This document shows positions 1-9,402 of a DNA stretch of 59,806 nucleotides, piece after piece. Under the pieces are notes generated by a model, which was not told where the DNA came from, made no database searches, and saw only the letters and a program-made list of their open reading frames with translations. Location of the stretch: positions 1 to 59,806 of the forward strand of contig JAHDDP010000020.1 in NCBI GenBank assembly GCA_020629285.1, read 5' to 3'. This DNA is from Maribacter sp. Lineage in GTDB: Bacteria; Bacteroidota; Bacteroidia; Flavobacteriales; Flavobacteriaceae. Position numbers and translations under genes: made by a program. How positions within the stretch are numbered: the stretch's first letter is position 1; each line of letters opens with the position of its first letter.

Positions 1-944
1 ATTGGCAAGTAAGTGAAGTAGGATACGGAATGTGGGGAATGGCCGGTTGGACGGCAAGTGACGATGCCCAATCTGCAAAATCATTAGACTTGGCAGTCGA
101 AAACGGAGTTAATTTTTTTGATACCGCTTGGGGTTACGGAGAAGGTCATAGTGAGGAGTTGCTTGGGGAGTTGGTAAAAAGACATCCTTCTAAAAAGTTG
201 TATACGGCAAGTAAAATTCCACCAAAAAACTTCCAATGGCCAGCAAAACCTGAATATGCTTTTGAGGATTCTTATCCTACAGAACATATTATGGAATACA
301 CCCATAAGACTTTAAAGAATTTAGGGCTGGAGCAAATAGACCTCATGCAATTTCATACCTGGGATGATGTTTGGAGCGAAAGAGAAGAATGGCAACGTGC
401 TATTGAAGATTTAAAGACTTCAGGTAAAGTAGCTGCAATGGGTATTAGTATGAATCGTTGGGAGCCAGAAAATGGAATAAAAGCTCTAAAAACAGGATTG
501 CTAGATGCTGTACAAGTCATTTACAACATATTCGATCAGGCGCCAATAGATAACTTGTTTCCGCTCTGTAAAGAGCTAGATATTGCTACCATAGCACGTG
601 TACCTTTTGATGAGGGTACATTGACCGGTACAATGACGAAAGAAACTACATTCCCTGAAGGCGATTGGCGCGGGACTTACTTTGTGCCGGAAAATCTAAT
701 TTCTTCGGTAGAGCATGCAGATGCTTTACGCCCTTTGATACCTGAAGGTATGACCATGGCAGAAATGGCACTTCGTTTTATTTTGATGAACGATAATGTT
801 TGTACAACCATACCTGGTATGCGTAAGCAGCGTAATGTATTGGCAAATACCGCTACAAGTGATGGTCAATTATTATCTAATAAATTATATGAAGAATTAA
901 AGAAGCATCGTTGGGATAGAGTGCCGACTTCTTGGTCTCAGTAG
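1..944 (+). CDS. Aldo/keto reductase, 5' end cut by window edge
   Basis: NAD(P)H-dependent oxidoreductase of the aldo/keto reductase superfamily (TIM barrel, cytoplasmic). The frame is open to the window edge. Codons before the first ATG at 30 read WQVSEVGYG, the usual AKR N-terminal strand, so the real start lies outside the window and the ATG at 30 is internal. Visible family features are NFFDTAWGYGEGHSEELLGE (catalytic Asp/Tyr region), a Lys in the ASKI segment, and QFHTWDD at the position of the catalytic His. The C-terminal part (TTIPGMRKQRNVLAN) fits the cofactor-binding end. The substrate cannot be predicted. Confidence 0.93.
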   Translation, partial: WQVSEVGYGMWGMAGWTASDDAQSAKSLDLAVENGVNFFDTAWGYGEGHSEELLGELVKRHPSKKLYTASKIPPKNFQWPAKPEYAFEDSYPTEHIMEYTHKTLKNLGLEQIDLMQFHTWDDVWSEREEWQRAIEDLKTSGKVAAMGISMNRWEPENGIKALKTGLLDAVQVIYNIFDQAPIDNLFPLCKELDIATIARVPFDEGTLTGTMTKETTFPEGDWRGTYFVPENLISSVEHADALRPLIPEGMTMAEMALRFILMNDNVCTTIPGMRKQRNVLANTATSDGQLLSNKLYEELKKHRWDRVPTSWSQ

Positions 945-1044
945 GATAATCTTTATCCTGTGTTCTTAGCGTAAATCAATCGTAAATACGTCCCATCATG
1001 TTGATATATAAGCCTTTAATTCAATAATTAAATATCCTTTTCTG

Positions 1045-1605
1045 TTGAATTCCATTGATAAAGCCGTTGATTATTTACGCCTATTTAAAGTTAGGAGTGT
1101 TGGAAATATAAACTACCAAAATATTGCAATTATTGGTTTATTTAGCGGCTGGATTGTATACAACAGTTTAGAAAGAAACTGGATTCCGATTAATTTAATT
1201 ATAGGAATTGTTTTAGTCTCCGCGATAGGCACAAGTATCATTTTTTTTAAATTCTATAGTTCTAAATTAGGACTAGCATGGTCTATTTTTCATAATTTAT
1301 CTATAGGATTATTGGTAACTTTTTTATTTATGAAGAGTAATAATTTTCTTTCTTCGGAACCTATAGTCACTAAAGAATATTATATAACTAATTTATCATT
1401 GGAGCATGGGACAAGTGGAAAACGCAGTTCAAGTGGACTTAAACCAAAAATAACGGTTGAAATAAATGGAATGAGTAAAAATTTTACTCTACATACTTCA
1501 CGATCAAAAAGTGCTACTCATACAAGAAAGGTGATTATCGGAATAAAAAAAGGATTTTGGAATTGCAATATTGTCAAAAGTCTAAAATTGGCGAATGAAG
1601 AGTAA
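1045..1605 (+). CDS. Hypothetical membrane protein, TTG start
   Basis: I do not recognise this protein of 186 residues. Three hydrophobic segments (about residues 24-42, 50-70 and 78-96) are followed by a polar tail of some 85 residues containing a Ser/Lys-rich stretch (GTSGKRSSSG). The frame opens at 1012 and its first plausible start is the TTG at 1045; no ATG is available near the N-terminus. The gene stands alone between the reductase and a hydrolase, with more than 90 bp on its upstream side. Its function is unknown. The small open-frame length and the non-ATG start lower confidence slightly. Confidence 0.6.
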   Translation: MNSIDKAVDYLRLFKVRSVGNINYQNIAIIGLFSGWIVYNSLERNWIPINLIIGIVLVSAIGTSIIFFKFYSSKLGLAWSIFHNLSIGLLVTFLFMKSNNFLSSEPIVTKEYYITNLSLEHGTSGKRSSSGLKPKITVEINGMSKNFTLHTSRSKSATHTRKVIIGIKKGFWNCNIVKSLKLANEE

Positions 1606-1699
1606 AATAACAACAATCTGAAAAGAGAAAATAGATTTGAAGCATAGGATAACGCAATAGAAATTGCCTATTGCTCAACCTTTTAACAGCGCCTCATTT

Positions 1700-2608
1700 A
1701 TGAATAGAGTTTTAATTTCAATATTTTTCTTCTTCTTTTTAAGTTTTGGATTTGCTCAAAAAGGAAAATTGCTTTCTAAAAAAGTTATTGACATGACTGA
1801 TACTCCAGTTTGGAATAGGGTTTCTGAAAATAATATTTTGAAACCTGATTATATTCATTTAGAAAAATTGGATTTCTTCTCTATCACTTATCAAAGTGAC
1901 TCTCTGTTAATAAAAGGTATTTTAGTGGAACCTAAAAAAGAAGGGGTTTATCCTGTTGTAATTTTTAATCGTGGTGGAAATAGAGATTTTGCTCCGCTAA
2001 ACTTATCAACTATAATTAATTATACTTCAAAATTGGCTGAACAAGGGTATGTTATAATAGGAAGTAATTATCGAGAAAAAGATGAGTTTGGTGGCAAAGA
2101 ATTGAATGATGTTTTGAATTTGACGGAAACGGTTAAGGAAATTGAAAAAGCCGATGCAAATTGTATTGGTATGTTCGGGTGGTCAAGAGGAGGTATAATG
2201 ACATACTTAAGCTTAAAAGAGTCATATAAAATTAAAACTGCTATTGTAGGTAATGGGGTTACGGACTTGTTTCAATTGATAAAAGATAGACCTAAAATGG
2301 AAACAGCGGTTTTAGCTGAATGTATTCCAAATTATTATCAGAATAAAGAAGTAGAATTACAAAAACGTTCCGCTATATTTTGGCCGCAAAAATTAAACAA
2401 ACATAGTAGTTTATTAATTATCTCCGGTAAAAATGATAAAAGAGCAAATCAAGATTCTACAACTAAATTCGCAGACAAATTATCAGACTTGAACTATGAT
2501 TTTGAATATCAAGAATTTATAACAGATCACTTTTTCTCAAATAAAAGAAAAGAGCTAGATTATTTAGTCATATCCTGGTTTAATAAACGATTAAAAAACG
2601 CAGATTAA
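1700..2608 (+). CDS. Secreted alpha/beta hydrolase (prolyl-oligopeptidase-like)
   Basis: Predicted exported serine hydrolase of about 302 residues. I chose the ATG at 1700, because it gives a clean signal peptide (MNRVLISIFFFFFLSFGFAQ); the frame also extends upstream through an alternative TTG start at 1664. The nucleophile elbow is GMFGWSRGG (G-x-S-x-G type). A C-terminal SGKNDKRAN segment supplies the likely acid, and TDHFFS the likely His. Family members act as peptidases or esterases, and the substrate here is not predictable. A 7-bp hairpin (GCAATAG/CTATTGC, 1654-1674) lies just upstream of the start. The next gene is convergent. Confidence 0.8.
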   Translation: MNRVLISIFFFFFLSFGFAQKGKLLSKKVIDMTDTPVWNRVSENNILKPDYIHLEKLDFFSITYQSDSLLIKGILVEPKKEGVYPVVIFNRGGNRDFAPLNLSTIINYTSKLAEQGYVIIGSNYREKDEFGGKELNDVLNLTETVKEIEKADANCIGMFGWSRGGIMTYLSLKESYKIKTAIVGNGVTDLFQLIKDRPKMETAVLAECIPNYYQNKEVELQKRSAIFWPQKLNKHSSLLIISGKNDKRANQDSTTKFADKLSDLNYDFEYQEFITDHFFSNKRKELDYLVISWFNKRLKNAD

Positions 2609-2617
2609 ACTTGTTTC

Positions 2618-3043
2618 TTACTTCGCAAACAACTGCCCCATATCTTTAAAAGCTTTAAACTCTAATGCATTGCCAGCTGGATCATAGAAAAACATGGTAG
2701 CCTGTTCACCTACTTTACCTTCAAAACGAACATATGGTTCAATGACGAATTGTACACCTTTGGATTTTAGTTCTTCTGAAAAGCTCTGAAAAGTATCCCA
2801 AGGTAATACTACTCCGTAATGCGGTACGGGCACATCGTGACCGTCAACGGGGTTGTGATGTACGGTTTCGGTTTCGGATTTAGGCTTGTAGTGTATCACC
2901 AATTGATGTCCAAATAAATTGAAATCTACCCAGTGGTCGCTACTACGGCCTTCTTCGCAATTCAATATTTCTCTATAAAAAGTTCTACATTCCGCTAAGT
3001 TGTGTACAGGAATGGCAATGTGGAAAGGTGTTACGTTTTGCAT
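2618..3043 (-). CDS. VOC-family (glyoxalase-like) protein
   Basis: Small protein of 141 residues from the vicinal oxygen chelate superfamily. It begins with [21 protein letters not shown] and ends with [16 protein letters not shown], the characteristic paired beta-alpha-beta-beta-beta modules whose His/Glu residues bind a metal. VOC proteins include glyoxalases, dioxygenases and resistance proteins. This one cannot be assigned to a reaction. It lies 2 bp downstream of the small Lys-rich protein on the same strand, so the two are probably co-transcribed. Confidence 0.85.
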   Translation of the reverse strand: MQNVTPFHIAIPVHNLAECRTFYREILNCEEGRSSDHWVDFNLFGHQLVIHYKPKSETETVHHNPVDGHDVPVPHYGVVLPWDTFQSFSEELKSKGVQFVIEPYVRFEGKVGEQATMFFYDPAGNALEFKAFKDMGQLFAK

Positions 3044-3045
3044 AA

Positions 3046-3297
3046 TCAGTTATTTCTTAAGGCTGAAATTAACTCTTTTTTGCTCATTTTGGAACGTCCG
3101 TCAATACCAATTTCTTTAGCTTGGTCATAAAGCTCTTTTTTAGTTCTTTCTTCATAAGTGGAAGCTTTACCACCTTTCTTTCCTGCTTCCTTAGTATTTG
3201 CAATACGTGCAGCTTTTTCTTTACTGTAACCTTTGTCTACTAATGCTTCGTACTGTTCCTCATTTTTTATTTGAGGTATGTTGTTTGACTTTGCCAT
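3046..3297 (-). CDS. Small Rho-N-like basic protein
   Basis: Lys/Glu-rich protein of 83 residues. The C-terminal 40 residues ([32 protein letters not shown]) resemble the Rho termination factor N-terminal fold, a small nucleic-acid-binding helical module. The N-terminal half ([23 protein letters not shown]) resembles small stress-associated proteins annotated DUF7218-like; that name is from memory. A role in DNA or RNA binding is inference. It is followed after 2 bp by the VOC protein. Confidence 0.75.
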   Translation of the reverse strand: MAKSNNIPQIKNEEQYEALVDKGYSKEKAARIANTKEAGKKGGKASTYEERTKKELYDQAKEIGIDGRSKMSKKELISALRNN

Positions 3298-3354
3298 TTT
3301 TATTTTAAAATTAAATAAAAAGTGACTTTTGGGTGTGCTATATACAATCAGAAA

Positions 3355-4194
3355 TTATCCTTCTAAGAAAGAAACAATCTTTTCGTTTACCCCATCTTGG
3401 TGCATAGAATGCCCTAAGCCTTCCGTACTTACCAATTCACTTCCTTTCCAATGTTTTTGAACATCTACGGAGGCGTGATACGGAGCGATCATATCTAACT
3501 TGTCATGAAAGAGCAAGCCTTTTTTAGTGTTATTTTCAACAAATTTGGAGCTTGAAAATTCTTCTACCGTAAATTGGAATTTGTTGTACACTAAGTCTTT
3601 TAATGCTTTTAAAACCTTATCGTTGAAGCCTAACAGGTTTTTGTAATGTGCTAGTATCTCATGAAATTCTGAGGGAGAACCAATGCTAACTATTTTTTCA
3701 ATGGTTTTGTTTGGATGTAAAGACTCATTGTATAAAACGGTCATGCCACCCATGGAATGCCCAATAACCGTTGTTGGTCTGTATTTGGTTAATACTTGTT
3801 GCACGGTATCGGCATATAACGGTACATGAAGGTTGCCACCTGAGGAATACCCGTGTGCAGGGGCATCAAATGCTATAATATTATAATCTGCATTTTGTAA
3901 TTTTTCTATGAGTTTATGCCAGCGCCAGGTATTGCTTTCCCAGCCATGTACAAGTAATACGGTATCTTTTTTTCCGGGCCAGTTGTATATTTGAATATCA
4001 TTTTTATCCATTGATAACACCTCAAATTTGGCATTATCCAAAAACGTCTTTTGGTTAGGTAGTACACGACCTTTTCTAACCTTAATAAATACTAGAAAAG
4101 CTTTTTTTGCAGCTTTCTTAGGCGAAAACAGTACGAGAAAATTAAGATAGTACCCAATTAACTTAGGGATGAGTTTTTGAAGAAATACAGGCAC
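3355..4194 (-). CDS. Alpha/beta hydrolase
   Basis: Alpha/beta-fold hydrolase of 279 residues. Seen directly: the oxyanion HGW motif (VLLVHGWESN), the nucleophile elbow VIGHSMGG with Ser, a late Asp (LLFHDKLDMIAP) and a terminal His (GLGHSMHQD), which completes the catalytic triad. A hydrophobic basic N-terminus (PKLIGYYLNFLVLFSP) may associate with the membrane. The protein is probably an esterase or lipase, with unknown substrate. It is on the same strand as the lipoprotein upstream, with a gap of about 68 bp. Confidence 0.85.
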   Translation of the reverse strand: MPVFLQKLIPKLIGYYLNFLVLFSPKKAAKKAFLVFIKVRKGRVLPNQKTFLDNAKFEVLSMDKNDIQIYNWPGKKDTVLLVHGWESNTWRWHKLIEKLQNADYNIIAFDAPAHGYSSGGNLHVPLYADTVQQVLTKYRPTTVIGHSMGGMTVLYNESLHPNKTIEKIVSIGSPSEFHEILAHYKNLLGFNDKVLKALKDLVYNKFQFTVEEFSSSKFVENNTKKGLLFHDKLDMIAPYHASVDVQKHWKGSELVSTEGLGHSMHQDGVNEKIVSFLEG

Positions 4195-4262
4195 TTGCTA
4201 AAATTTAAAAATGTAAAAAGAAAATATTCTTCAGATGATTCACCTGAAATGTTAATGAGAAA

Positions 4263-4820
4263 TCAATCCCAACCTACCATCATGTATTTCACTTTTGCTG
4301 CATCTGGTATTTGAACTTCTTCAATATTGCTATTGGCATTATACCTTAGGCTTTCTGGCAATTCTTTTTTGTCTATGGTAAAATAGAGGTCGCTGTCCTT
4401 TAGTAACACCACTACGTTGTTAATGGATGTAATGATTTTTTTAATTGGATAGTTTTCTCTTATCTCCTTAAATGTGCTCAGTTTTGAAATACCCTTGTCC
4501 GTCTTAAATCTTTCGTCATTGATCAATACATTCTGTATGGTTGCAATACTATCGTTGTTAGGTGTAAGGGTTAATAGTAAAGCGCCGGCACCTCTTTCAA
4601 AGATTCTAATTTTACTGGCTCCACTGCCAATTTTAAGTTTCACGGTATCTTGAACCACAGAATCTTTTTCAAAAATCAATTCTACATCTCGGGCTAAACT
4701 TTCTTTGGATAATTTGCCCACCTTATCACCGGAAATTACAAAATCCGTATTTATTTCACCCGCACAATTTATAAGAAGTGCGCAACATAAAATCAATAAA
4801 AGGGTATATTTTAATCTCAT
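4263..4820 (-). CDS. Hypothetical lipoprotein
   Basis: Lipoprotein of 185 residues with a classical signal (MRLKYTLLLILCCALLINC) ending in a lipobox cysteine at about residue 19. The mature part contains no domain I recognise. It is mostly beta-rich and polar (VQDTVKLKIGSG, LLLTLTPNNDSI). It follows the HerA-like ATPase by 3 bp and is probably translated from the same transcript. A functional link is not evident. Confidence 0.75.
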   Translation of the reverse strand: MRLKYTLLLILCCALLINCAGEINTDFVISGDKVGKLSKESLARDVELIFEKDSVVQDTVKLKIGSGASKIRIFERGAGALLLTLTPNNDSIATIQNVLINDERFKTDKGISKLSTFKEIRENYPIKKIITSINNVVVLLKDSDLYFTIDKKELPESLRYNANSNIEEVQIPDAAKVKYMMVGWD

Positions 4821-4823
4821 ATC

Positions 4824-6329
4824 TTATCTCATCACTTTTTTCAACACTCCAAGTACGCCTCTAATAAAAGTAGCACTCGTTAATACTTTTATTACCGGAT
4901 TTTGCCTTGTGCTAGTTCTACTTGATGTTTTTCTAGCAGCCGGTTTATTCTTTTCTTTTTCCGCTAACTTTTCTGCCTTTTCAATCTTTTCGTTCAAGAT
5001 TTCATAAGCACTTTCTCTATCGATGATCTCACCATATTTTTTAACCAATGAAGAACTATTTATAACTTCTGCCAATTCTTTTTTGGTCAACACATCCATG
5101 CGGCTCATAGGTGCTCGCAACAAGGTAGCGGCAAGTGGTGTTGGTCTACCTTTTTCATCTAGGGCAGAAATTAAAGCTTCACCAATACCTAAAGATGTAA
5201 GTACCTCTTTGGTGTCATAATACGCTGACTCCGGATAGTTTTCTGCGGTCAATTTGATCGCTTTTCTATCTCTAGCGGTAAATGCTCTTAAAGCATGTTG
5301 TACTTTTAAACCTAACTGAGATAGTACGTCATTTGGTACATCTGTTGGGTTTTGGGTTACAAAATACAAACCAATACCTTTTGAACGTATCAGTTTAACA
5401 ATACTTTCTATTTGGTCCAACAATGCTTTTGAAGCTTCTTTGAAAATAAGATGCGCCTCATCTATAAAAAGAATCAATTCTGGTTTGTCACTATCTCCCT
5501 GTTCTGGGAAGGTATCGTATATTTCTGCCAAAAGACTCAACATAAATGTCGAGAACAACTTTGGTCTGTCTTGAATATCGGTCAATCTTAAAATATTGAT
5601 ATACCCTTTGCCTTCTTCGTTAATACGGGTTAGGTCATTTACATCAAAAGATTTTTCTCCAAAGAACAGTTCGGCACCTTGCTGTTCCAACTCAATAATT
5701 TTTCTAAGTATGGCACCGGTAGAGCTTGTTGAGATCCGACCATATTCTTTGGTGAAATCCGCTTTCCCTGCTCCGGTAGCGTATTGCAGTACTTTTTTGA
5801 AATCTTTTAAATCTAGCAATGGCATTTTTTGGTCATCGCAGTATTTGAATACTACAGAGACAATACCGGATTGCGTGTCAGAAAGATCAAGAATACGTGA
5901 TAATAAAACAGGGCCGAATTCAGAAACCGTAGCTCTCAATTTTATTCCGTCTTGTTCAGATAACGAAAGTATTTCTACGGGGAAACTACTTGCTTCAAAA
6001 GGGAAACCTATTTTAGCATGGCGTTCATCAATTTTTGCGTGACCGGGACTAGGTTGTGCCAATCCACTTAAATCCCCTTTTAAATCCATTAGCATTACAG
6101 GAATACCCTTATCAGATAAATTTTCTGCCAAAACCTGTAGCGTCTTTGTTTTACCGGTTCCTGTAGCACCAGCAATAAGCCCGTGTCTATTTAATGTTTT
6201 CAACGGAATTTTTACAAAAGCATCTTTAACAGCTTCGCCGTTAAGCATTGCTGCACCCATATTTATGTAGTCTCCTTTTGTGGAATATCCTTTTTCTATA
6301 TGGTCAAAAAAATCTTCGGTACCGGCCAT
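4824..6329 (-). CDS. HerA-like ATPase (DUF853 family)
   Basis: P-loop ATPase of the HerA/FtsK-related DUF853 family, about 501 residues. Walker A is GATGTGKT at residues 54-61 and Walker B is ELILFIDEAHLIF. A conserved VTQNPTDVP segment forms a sensor-like region. The Lys-rich C-terminal tail (AEKLAEKEKNKPAARKTSSR) may bind nucleic acid. The start is taken at the ATG at 6329 (MAGTEDFF), which begins the conserved region; codons up to 6368 remain open but look like leader. Family members are thought to translocate on DNA or act as molecular motors, and the exact role is unsettled. Confidence 0.88.
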   Translation of the reverse strand: MAGTEDFFDHIEKGYSTKGDYINMGAAMLNGEAVKDAFVKIPLKTLNRHGLIAGATGTGKTKTLQVLAENLSDKGIPVMLMDLKGDLSGLAQPSPGHAKIDERHAKIGFPFEASSFPVEILSLSEQDGIKLRATVSEFGPVLLSRILDLSDTQSGIVSVVFKYCDDQKMPLLDLKDFKKVLQYATGAGKADFTKEYGRISTSSTGAILRKIIELEQQGAELFFGEKSFDVNDLTRINEEGKGYINILRLTDIQDRPKLFSTFMLSLLAEIYDTFPEQGDSDKPELILFIDEAHLIFKEASKALLDQIESIVKLIRSKGIGLYFVTQNPTDVPNDVLSQLGLKVQHALRAFTARDRKAIKLTAENYPESAYYDTKEVLTSLGIGEALISALDEKGRPTPLAATLLRAPMSRMDVLTKKELAEVINSSSLVKKYGEIIDRESAYEILNEKIEKAEKLAEKEKNKPAARKTSSRTSTRQNPVIKVLTSATFIRGVLGVLKKVMR

Positions 6330-6488
6330 GTTATATATTTTCGATAAAAATAGGGGATTTTTAACCAAACCAAAAGACTAGACCAGCCTTAAATATCACT
6401 ACTTTTTAACATTTGATGTGCGAACTGTACGTGCCTGAGTACAGAATTTACCGATGCCGACTTCTTATAGAATTAATGAACTAAAACG

Positions 6489-6496
6489 TATCTTTG
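6489..6496 (+). promoter_or_regulatory. Bacteroidota -7 promoter box upstream of queE
   Basis: TATCTTTG matches the Bacteroidota -7 consensus TAnnTTTG. The ATG of queE begins only 4 bases after the box, so transcription would start at or within a base or two of the ATG. This predicts a leaderless mRNA. No good TTTG -33 box is present at the usual distance. Confidence 0.55.
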
Positions 6497-6500
6497 CCGA

Positions 6501-7133
6501 ATGAAAAATGCGGAGGTACTTGAGAAAGTGAATAAAGGGGTGTATTTACCATTAATGGAAGAGTTCTACACCATACAGGGCGAAGGTTTCCATAAAGGGA
6601 CCGCGGCCTACTTTATTCGTGTAGGTGGGTGTGATGTTGGTTGCCATTGGTGCGATGTAAAAGAGAGCTGGAATGCAGAAACGCATCCGCCTACTGCGAT
6701 TGAACAAATTGTTGATAATGCAGCAAAGTATTCTGATACTATTGTTATTACCGGTGGAGAACCTTTGATGTGGGATATGAATCCGATCACAAAAGCATTA
6801 AAGGATAAAGGTCTAAAAACCCATATAGAAACTTCTGGTGCCTACACGCTTTCTGGCGAATGGGATTGGATCTGTCTATCGCCAAAGAAAAACAAATTAC
6901 CTGAAGGTCGTATTTACGACGAAGCTCATGAACTTAAAGTTATTGTGTATAACAAGCATGATTTGATTTTTGCCGAAGAGCAAGCAGCGAAAACCAATGA
7001 GAATTGCATTTTATACCTGCAGCCAGAATGGAGTGTAAGGGATAAGGTAGTGCCAATGATTGTTGATTATGTAATGAACAATCCAAAATGGAAAGTGTCA
7101 TTGCAAACGCATAAGTATTTAAATATTCCTTAA
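6501..7133 (+). CDS. queE: 7-carboxy-7-deazaguanine synthase QueE
   Basis: Radical SAM enzyme of queuosine/7-deazaguanine biosynthesis. It converts 6-carboxy-tetrahydropterin to 7-carboxy-7-deazaguanine. The cluster motif is C44-x3-C48-x2-C51 (GGCDVGCHWCDVK), with EEFYTIQGEG before it as in QueE proteins. VITGGEPLM is the SAM-binding GGE motif, and a late LQPEWS segment follows. The length of 210 residues is normal. No other queuosine genes are adjacent. The very short distance from the -7 box suggests leaderless translation. Confidence 0.95.
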   Translation: MKNAEVLEKVNKGVYLPLMEEFYTIQGEGFHKGTAAYFIRVGGCDVGCHWCDVKESWNAETHPPTAIEQIVDNAAKYSDTIVITGGEPLMWDMNPITKALKDKGLKTHIETSGAYTLSGEWDWICLSPKKNKLPEGRIYDEAHELKVIVYNKHDLIFAEEQAAKTNENCILYLQPEWSVRDKVVPMIVDYVMNNPKWKVSLQTHKYLNIP

Positions 7134-7149
7134 AATATTCTATACCGAA

Positions 7150-8052
7150 TTAACGTCCTCCGTTAGCCTGAATATCCAACAAACATTCAGCATCTAATGG
7201 TACTGTATTTGTAGTTTTAGCGGTACGCAGTTGTAGCAGACTTAACACAGTTGTGCCGGATAACCTGCAACCAGATTTTACACCGTCTTCATATTGCGCA
7301 AGAGTACTTGATTGTAAAGATTTACCTGATGATCCACCAAATTGTAATTCTGCCCGCATTAGGCAAACAGATTGGTTACAATGATTATCAGGAACTAGCT
7401 GACCGTCTTCATTTTCAGATTCAGACTCGTGATTATTTACCATATCAGTACCTAAATTGACTAAGCCGAATAGGTGACCGAATTCATGGTTTAAGGTTGT
7501 GGTTTCTACATCTGCTTCGCTAATAGAAGAACTTAAACTTGCTAAATCTCTTACGGTAGCTTCATGTATAACCATAGAAGTATTGCGGTAAACAGCACCT
7601 AAGGTTACAAGACCGCCTTCTAAATCATCACCTTCTGCCGGTGCATCTGCAAAGTAAATATAGATAGCCAATGTGCTTCCGGTATTAAAGGCTGTTCTAT
7701 TAGAGGTTTCTAAATCTGCAATTTCTTGTAAAGTAAGTTCGTCTTCTGACGGACTGGATAATTCGTTATATACAATCTCAATATCTTCTTTGAATGTATG
7801 TTCTTGTAGATATTCCGTAAAATCTGCCATAGCAGCTTCAGTTGGTTTAAAACCGGTAACGTACGCTATTTCAATTAAAAGTTTGTCATAGGTGTCGTTA
7901 GAAAGAATATCTTTTGCAGAATCTCCTGTTGCCAGTAAGTTAGCAGCCTTGTCAACTTTAGCTTCTGAGCTATCATCATCAGAAGAATTTTTAGAGCATG
8001 AAACGGCAAATGCTACAATAAAAATGAGCAGTAAACTTTTGAACTTATTCAT
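7150..8052 (-). CDS. Lipoprotein zinc metalloprotease
   Basis: Surface or periplasmic lipoprotein with signal MNKFKSLLLIFIVAFAVSC (lipobox Cys at about 19) and an acidic Ser-rich linker (SKNSSDDDSSE). The zinc site is HEFGHLFGLVNLG (HExxHxxG). The third ligand of the metzincin pattern is not at the usual place but may be the His in MVNNHES a few residues on. A later CNQSVCLM cysteine pair matches flavobacterial membrane metalloproteases I recall. The gene is 300 residues long and its substrate is unknown. It is convergent with queE. Confidence 0.8.
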   Translation of the reverse strand: MNKFKSLLLIFIVAFAVSCSKNSSDDDSSEAKVDKAANLLATGDSAKDILSNDTYDKLLIEIAYVTGFKPTEAAMADFTEYLQEHTFKEDIEIVYNELSSPSEDELTLQEIADLETSNRTAFNTGSTLAIYIYFADAPAEGDDLEGGLVTLGAVYRNTSMVIHEATVRDLASLSSSISEADVETTTLNHEFGHLFGLVNLGTDMVNNHESESENEDGQLVPDNHCNQSVCLMRAELQFGGSSGKSLQSSTLAQYEDGVKSGCRLSGTTVLSLLQLRTAKTTNTVPLDAECLLDIQANGGR

Positions 8053-8097
8053 AAAATCGTTTTGTACAAATAGGATAACGAAAAAAAAGGATTGCTA

Positions 8098-8811
8098 TTA
8101 CTTCATATGTGTCAATCTTGCTAAATAGTCGTAATGTTCGCCTTCCATTACAAGTTCACATGTTAAATTACTATAATTTGCCGCTCTTTGTAGGGTATTG
8201 TAGTCTACATATAACCATGGGAAAGATTCACTTTTTTCCTTTTTGTATTCCATTTCAAAGTTTACTTCGCCGTAGTAATTAACGTTATCGGGAATCCAGT
8301 AGCCGCCATCTTCATCATCTTCGAACATGTAAATAATGTCGCTGGAATCTAGTAGAATTTGTCCGCCGTCTTTTAAAAGCGATTTCAATTTAGTAAAGAA
8401 AGGTTCCAATCCGTCTAGCGTACCTGCCAAACCGACGCCGTTCATTAAGATTAGAATGGTATCGAATTGTTCTCCTTCATATTTTAGGAGCTCGGAGTGT
8501 GTAGTGTTTTTTAATCCGCGAAGTGAGCTGACTTCAATTGCGCCTTTAGATGCATCTAGTCCTATAACCTGAAAACCTTTTTCTTGTAAATACAGTCCAT
8601 GGCTACCGGCACCACAACCAATATCTAGCACTTTGCCTTTGCATAGTTGTAGTGCCTTTTGTTCTAGCTCTGGCATTTCTTTAAAACCCCTGAACATATA
8701 AGGTAACGGTAAAACATCATCTTCAAGCAGAGATGAATATGTGGTAATATCTTCGGTATAGTTACCGTTCTGATAATCTAAAAGTGCCGTTCCTAAAATG
8801 TCCTTGTTCAA
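8098..8811 (-). CDS. Class I SAM-dependent methyltransferase
   Basis: Methyltransferase of 237 residues with a Rossmann fold. Motif I is VLDIGCGAGSHGLYL, motif II is VIGLDASKGAI with the acidic ribose-binding residue, and motif IV is FDTILILMNGVGLAG. The substrate is not predictable. It lies 45 bp upstream of the metalloprotease on the same strand and is divergent from the YkgJ-type gene at 8887. Confidence 0.88.
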   Translation of the reverse strand: MNKDILGTALLDYQNGNYTEDITTYSSLLEDDVLPLPYMFRGFKEMPELEQKALQLCKGKVLDIGCGAGSHGLYLQEKGFQVIGLDASKGAIEVSSLRGLKNTTHSELLKYEGEQFDTILILMNGVGLAGTLDGLEPFFTKLKSLLKDGGQILLDSSDIIYMFEDDEDGGYWIPDNVNYYGEVNFEMEYKKEKSESFPWLYVDYNTLQRAANYSNLTCELVMEGEHYDYLARLTHMK

Positions 8812-8886
8812 AATTCTTATATTTCTAGTTACAAAAGTCTCAATTTTTGGTGCTACTTCGCTAGTTTTGGAGAATTAATTTCGAAC

Positions 8887-9378
8887 ATGGAAGAGGTTTT
8901 ACGTGAACTGCCACAAAAGGCAAAAGAAAAACATAACGAGAATAAAAAGTTCTTTGTCAAGCTACGGAAGAAGCCGCCAAAGAATCTGGACTATATCATG
9001 CAAGAACTTCATGAGGCGGAATTTGAACGAACCGATTGTCTTACCTGTGCTAATTGTTGTAAAACAACAGGACCTTTATTTACAAATGCGGATGTGGAGC
9101 GTATATCTAAGTCGTTTAGAATGAAACCACAGAAATTCATTGAAACTTACTTACGCATTGATGAAGAGAACGATTATGTTTTGCAAAAAACGCCCTGTAC
9201 TTTTCTAGAAGCCGATAATTACTGTTCTATTTATGACGTTCGCCCAAAGGCATGTCGCGAGTTTCCTCATACCGATAGAAAGAAGTTTCAGCAAATAAGT
9301 AACCTTACCCTTAAAAACGTAGCTATTTGCCCTGCTGCTTATAATATAGTGGAGGAAATGAAGAAGTTGATAAAGTAA
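8887..9378 (+). CDS. YkgJ-family cysteine cluster protein
   Basis: Protein of 163 residues with the CxxCxxCC pattern (CLTCANCCKTTGP) and a second set of cysteines (TPCTFLEADNYCSIYDVRPKACREFP). This is the layout of the YkgJ/UPF0153 family, thought to bind zinc or an iron-sulfur cluster. The cellular role of the family is not established. It is followed after 24 bp by the DTW-domain gene and may be co-transcribed with it. Confidence 0.88.
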   Translation: MEEVLRELPQKAKEKHNENKKFFVKLRKKPPKNLDYIMQELHEAEFERTDCLTCANCCKTTGPLFTNADVERISKSFRMKPQKFIETYLRIDEENDYVLQKTPCTFLEADNYCSIYDVRPKACREFPHTDRKKFQQISNLTLKNVAICPAAYNIVEEMKKLIK

Positions 9379-9402
9379 GTAGGGAAATAAAAGACATTCA
9401 TA

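Noticed and set aside
1654-1674. 7-bp hairpin between the hypothetical membrane protein and the hydrolase as an integron attC site
   Set aside because: No attC core GTTRRRY/RYYYAAC pair, no integron integrase, and arms are only 7 bp.
4705-5220. Plus-strand open frames opposite the lipoprotein and HerA-like ATPase
   Set aside because: They lie entirely opposite well-supported genes and show no domain or signal pattern.
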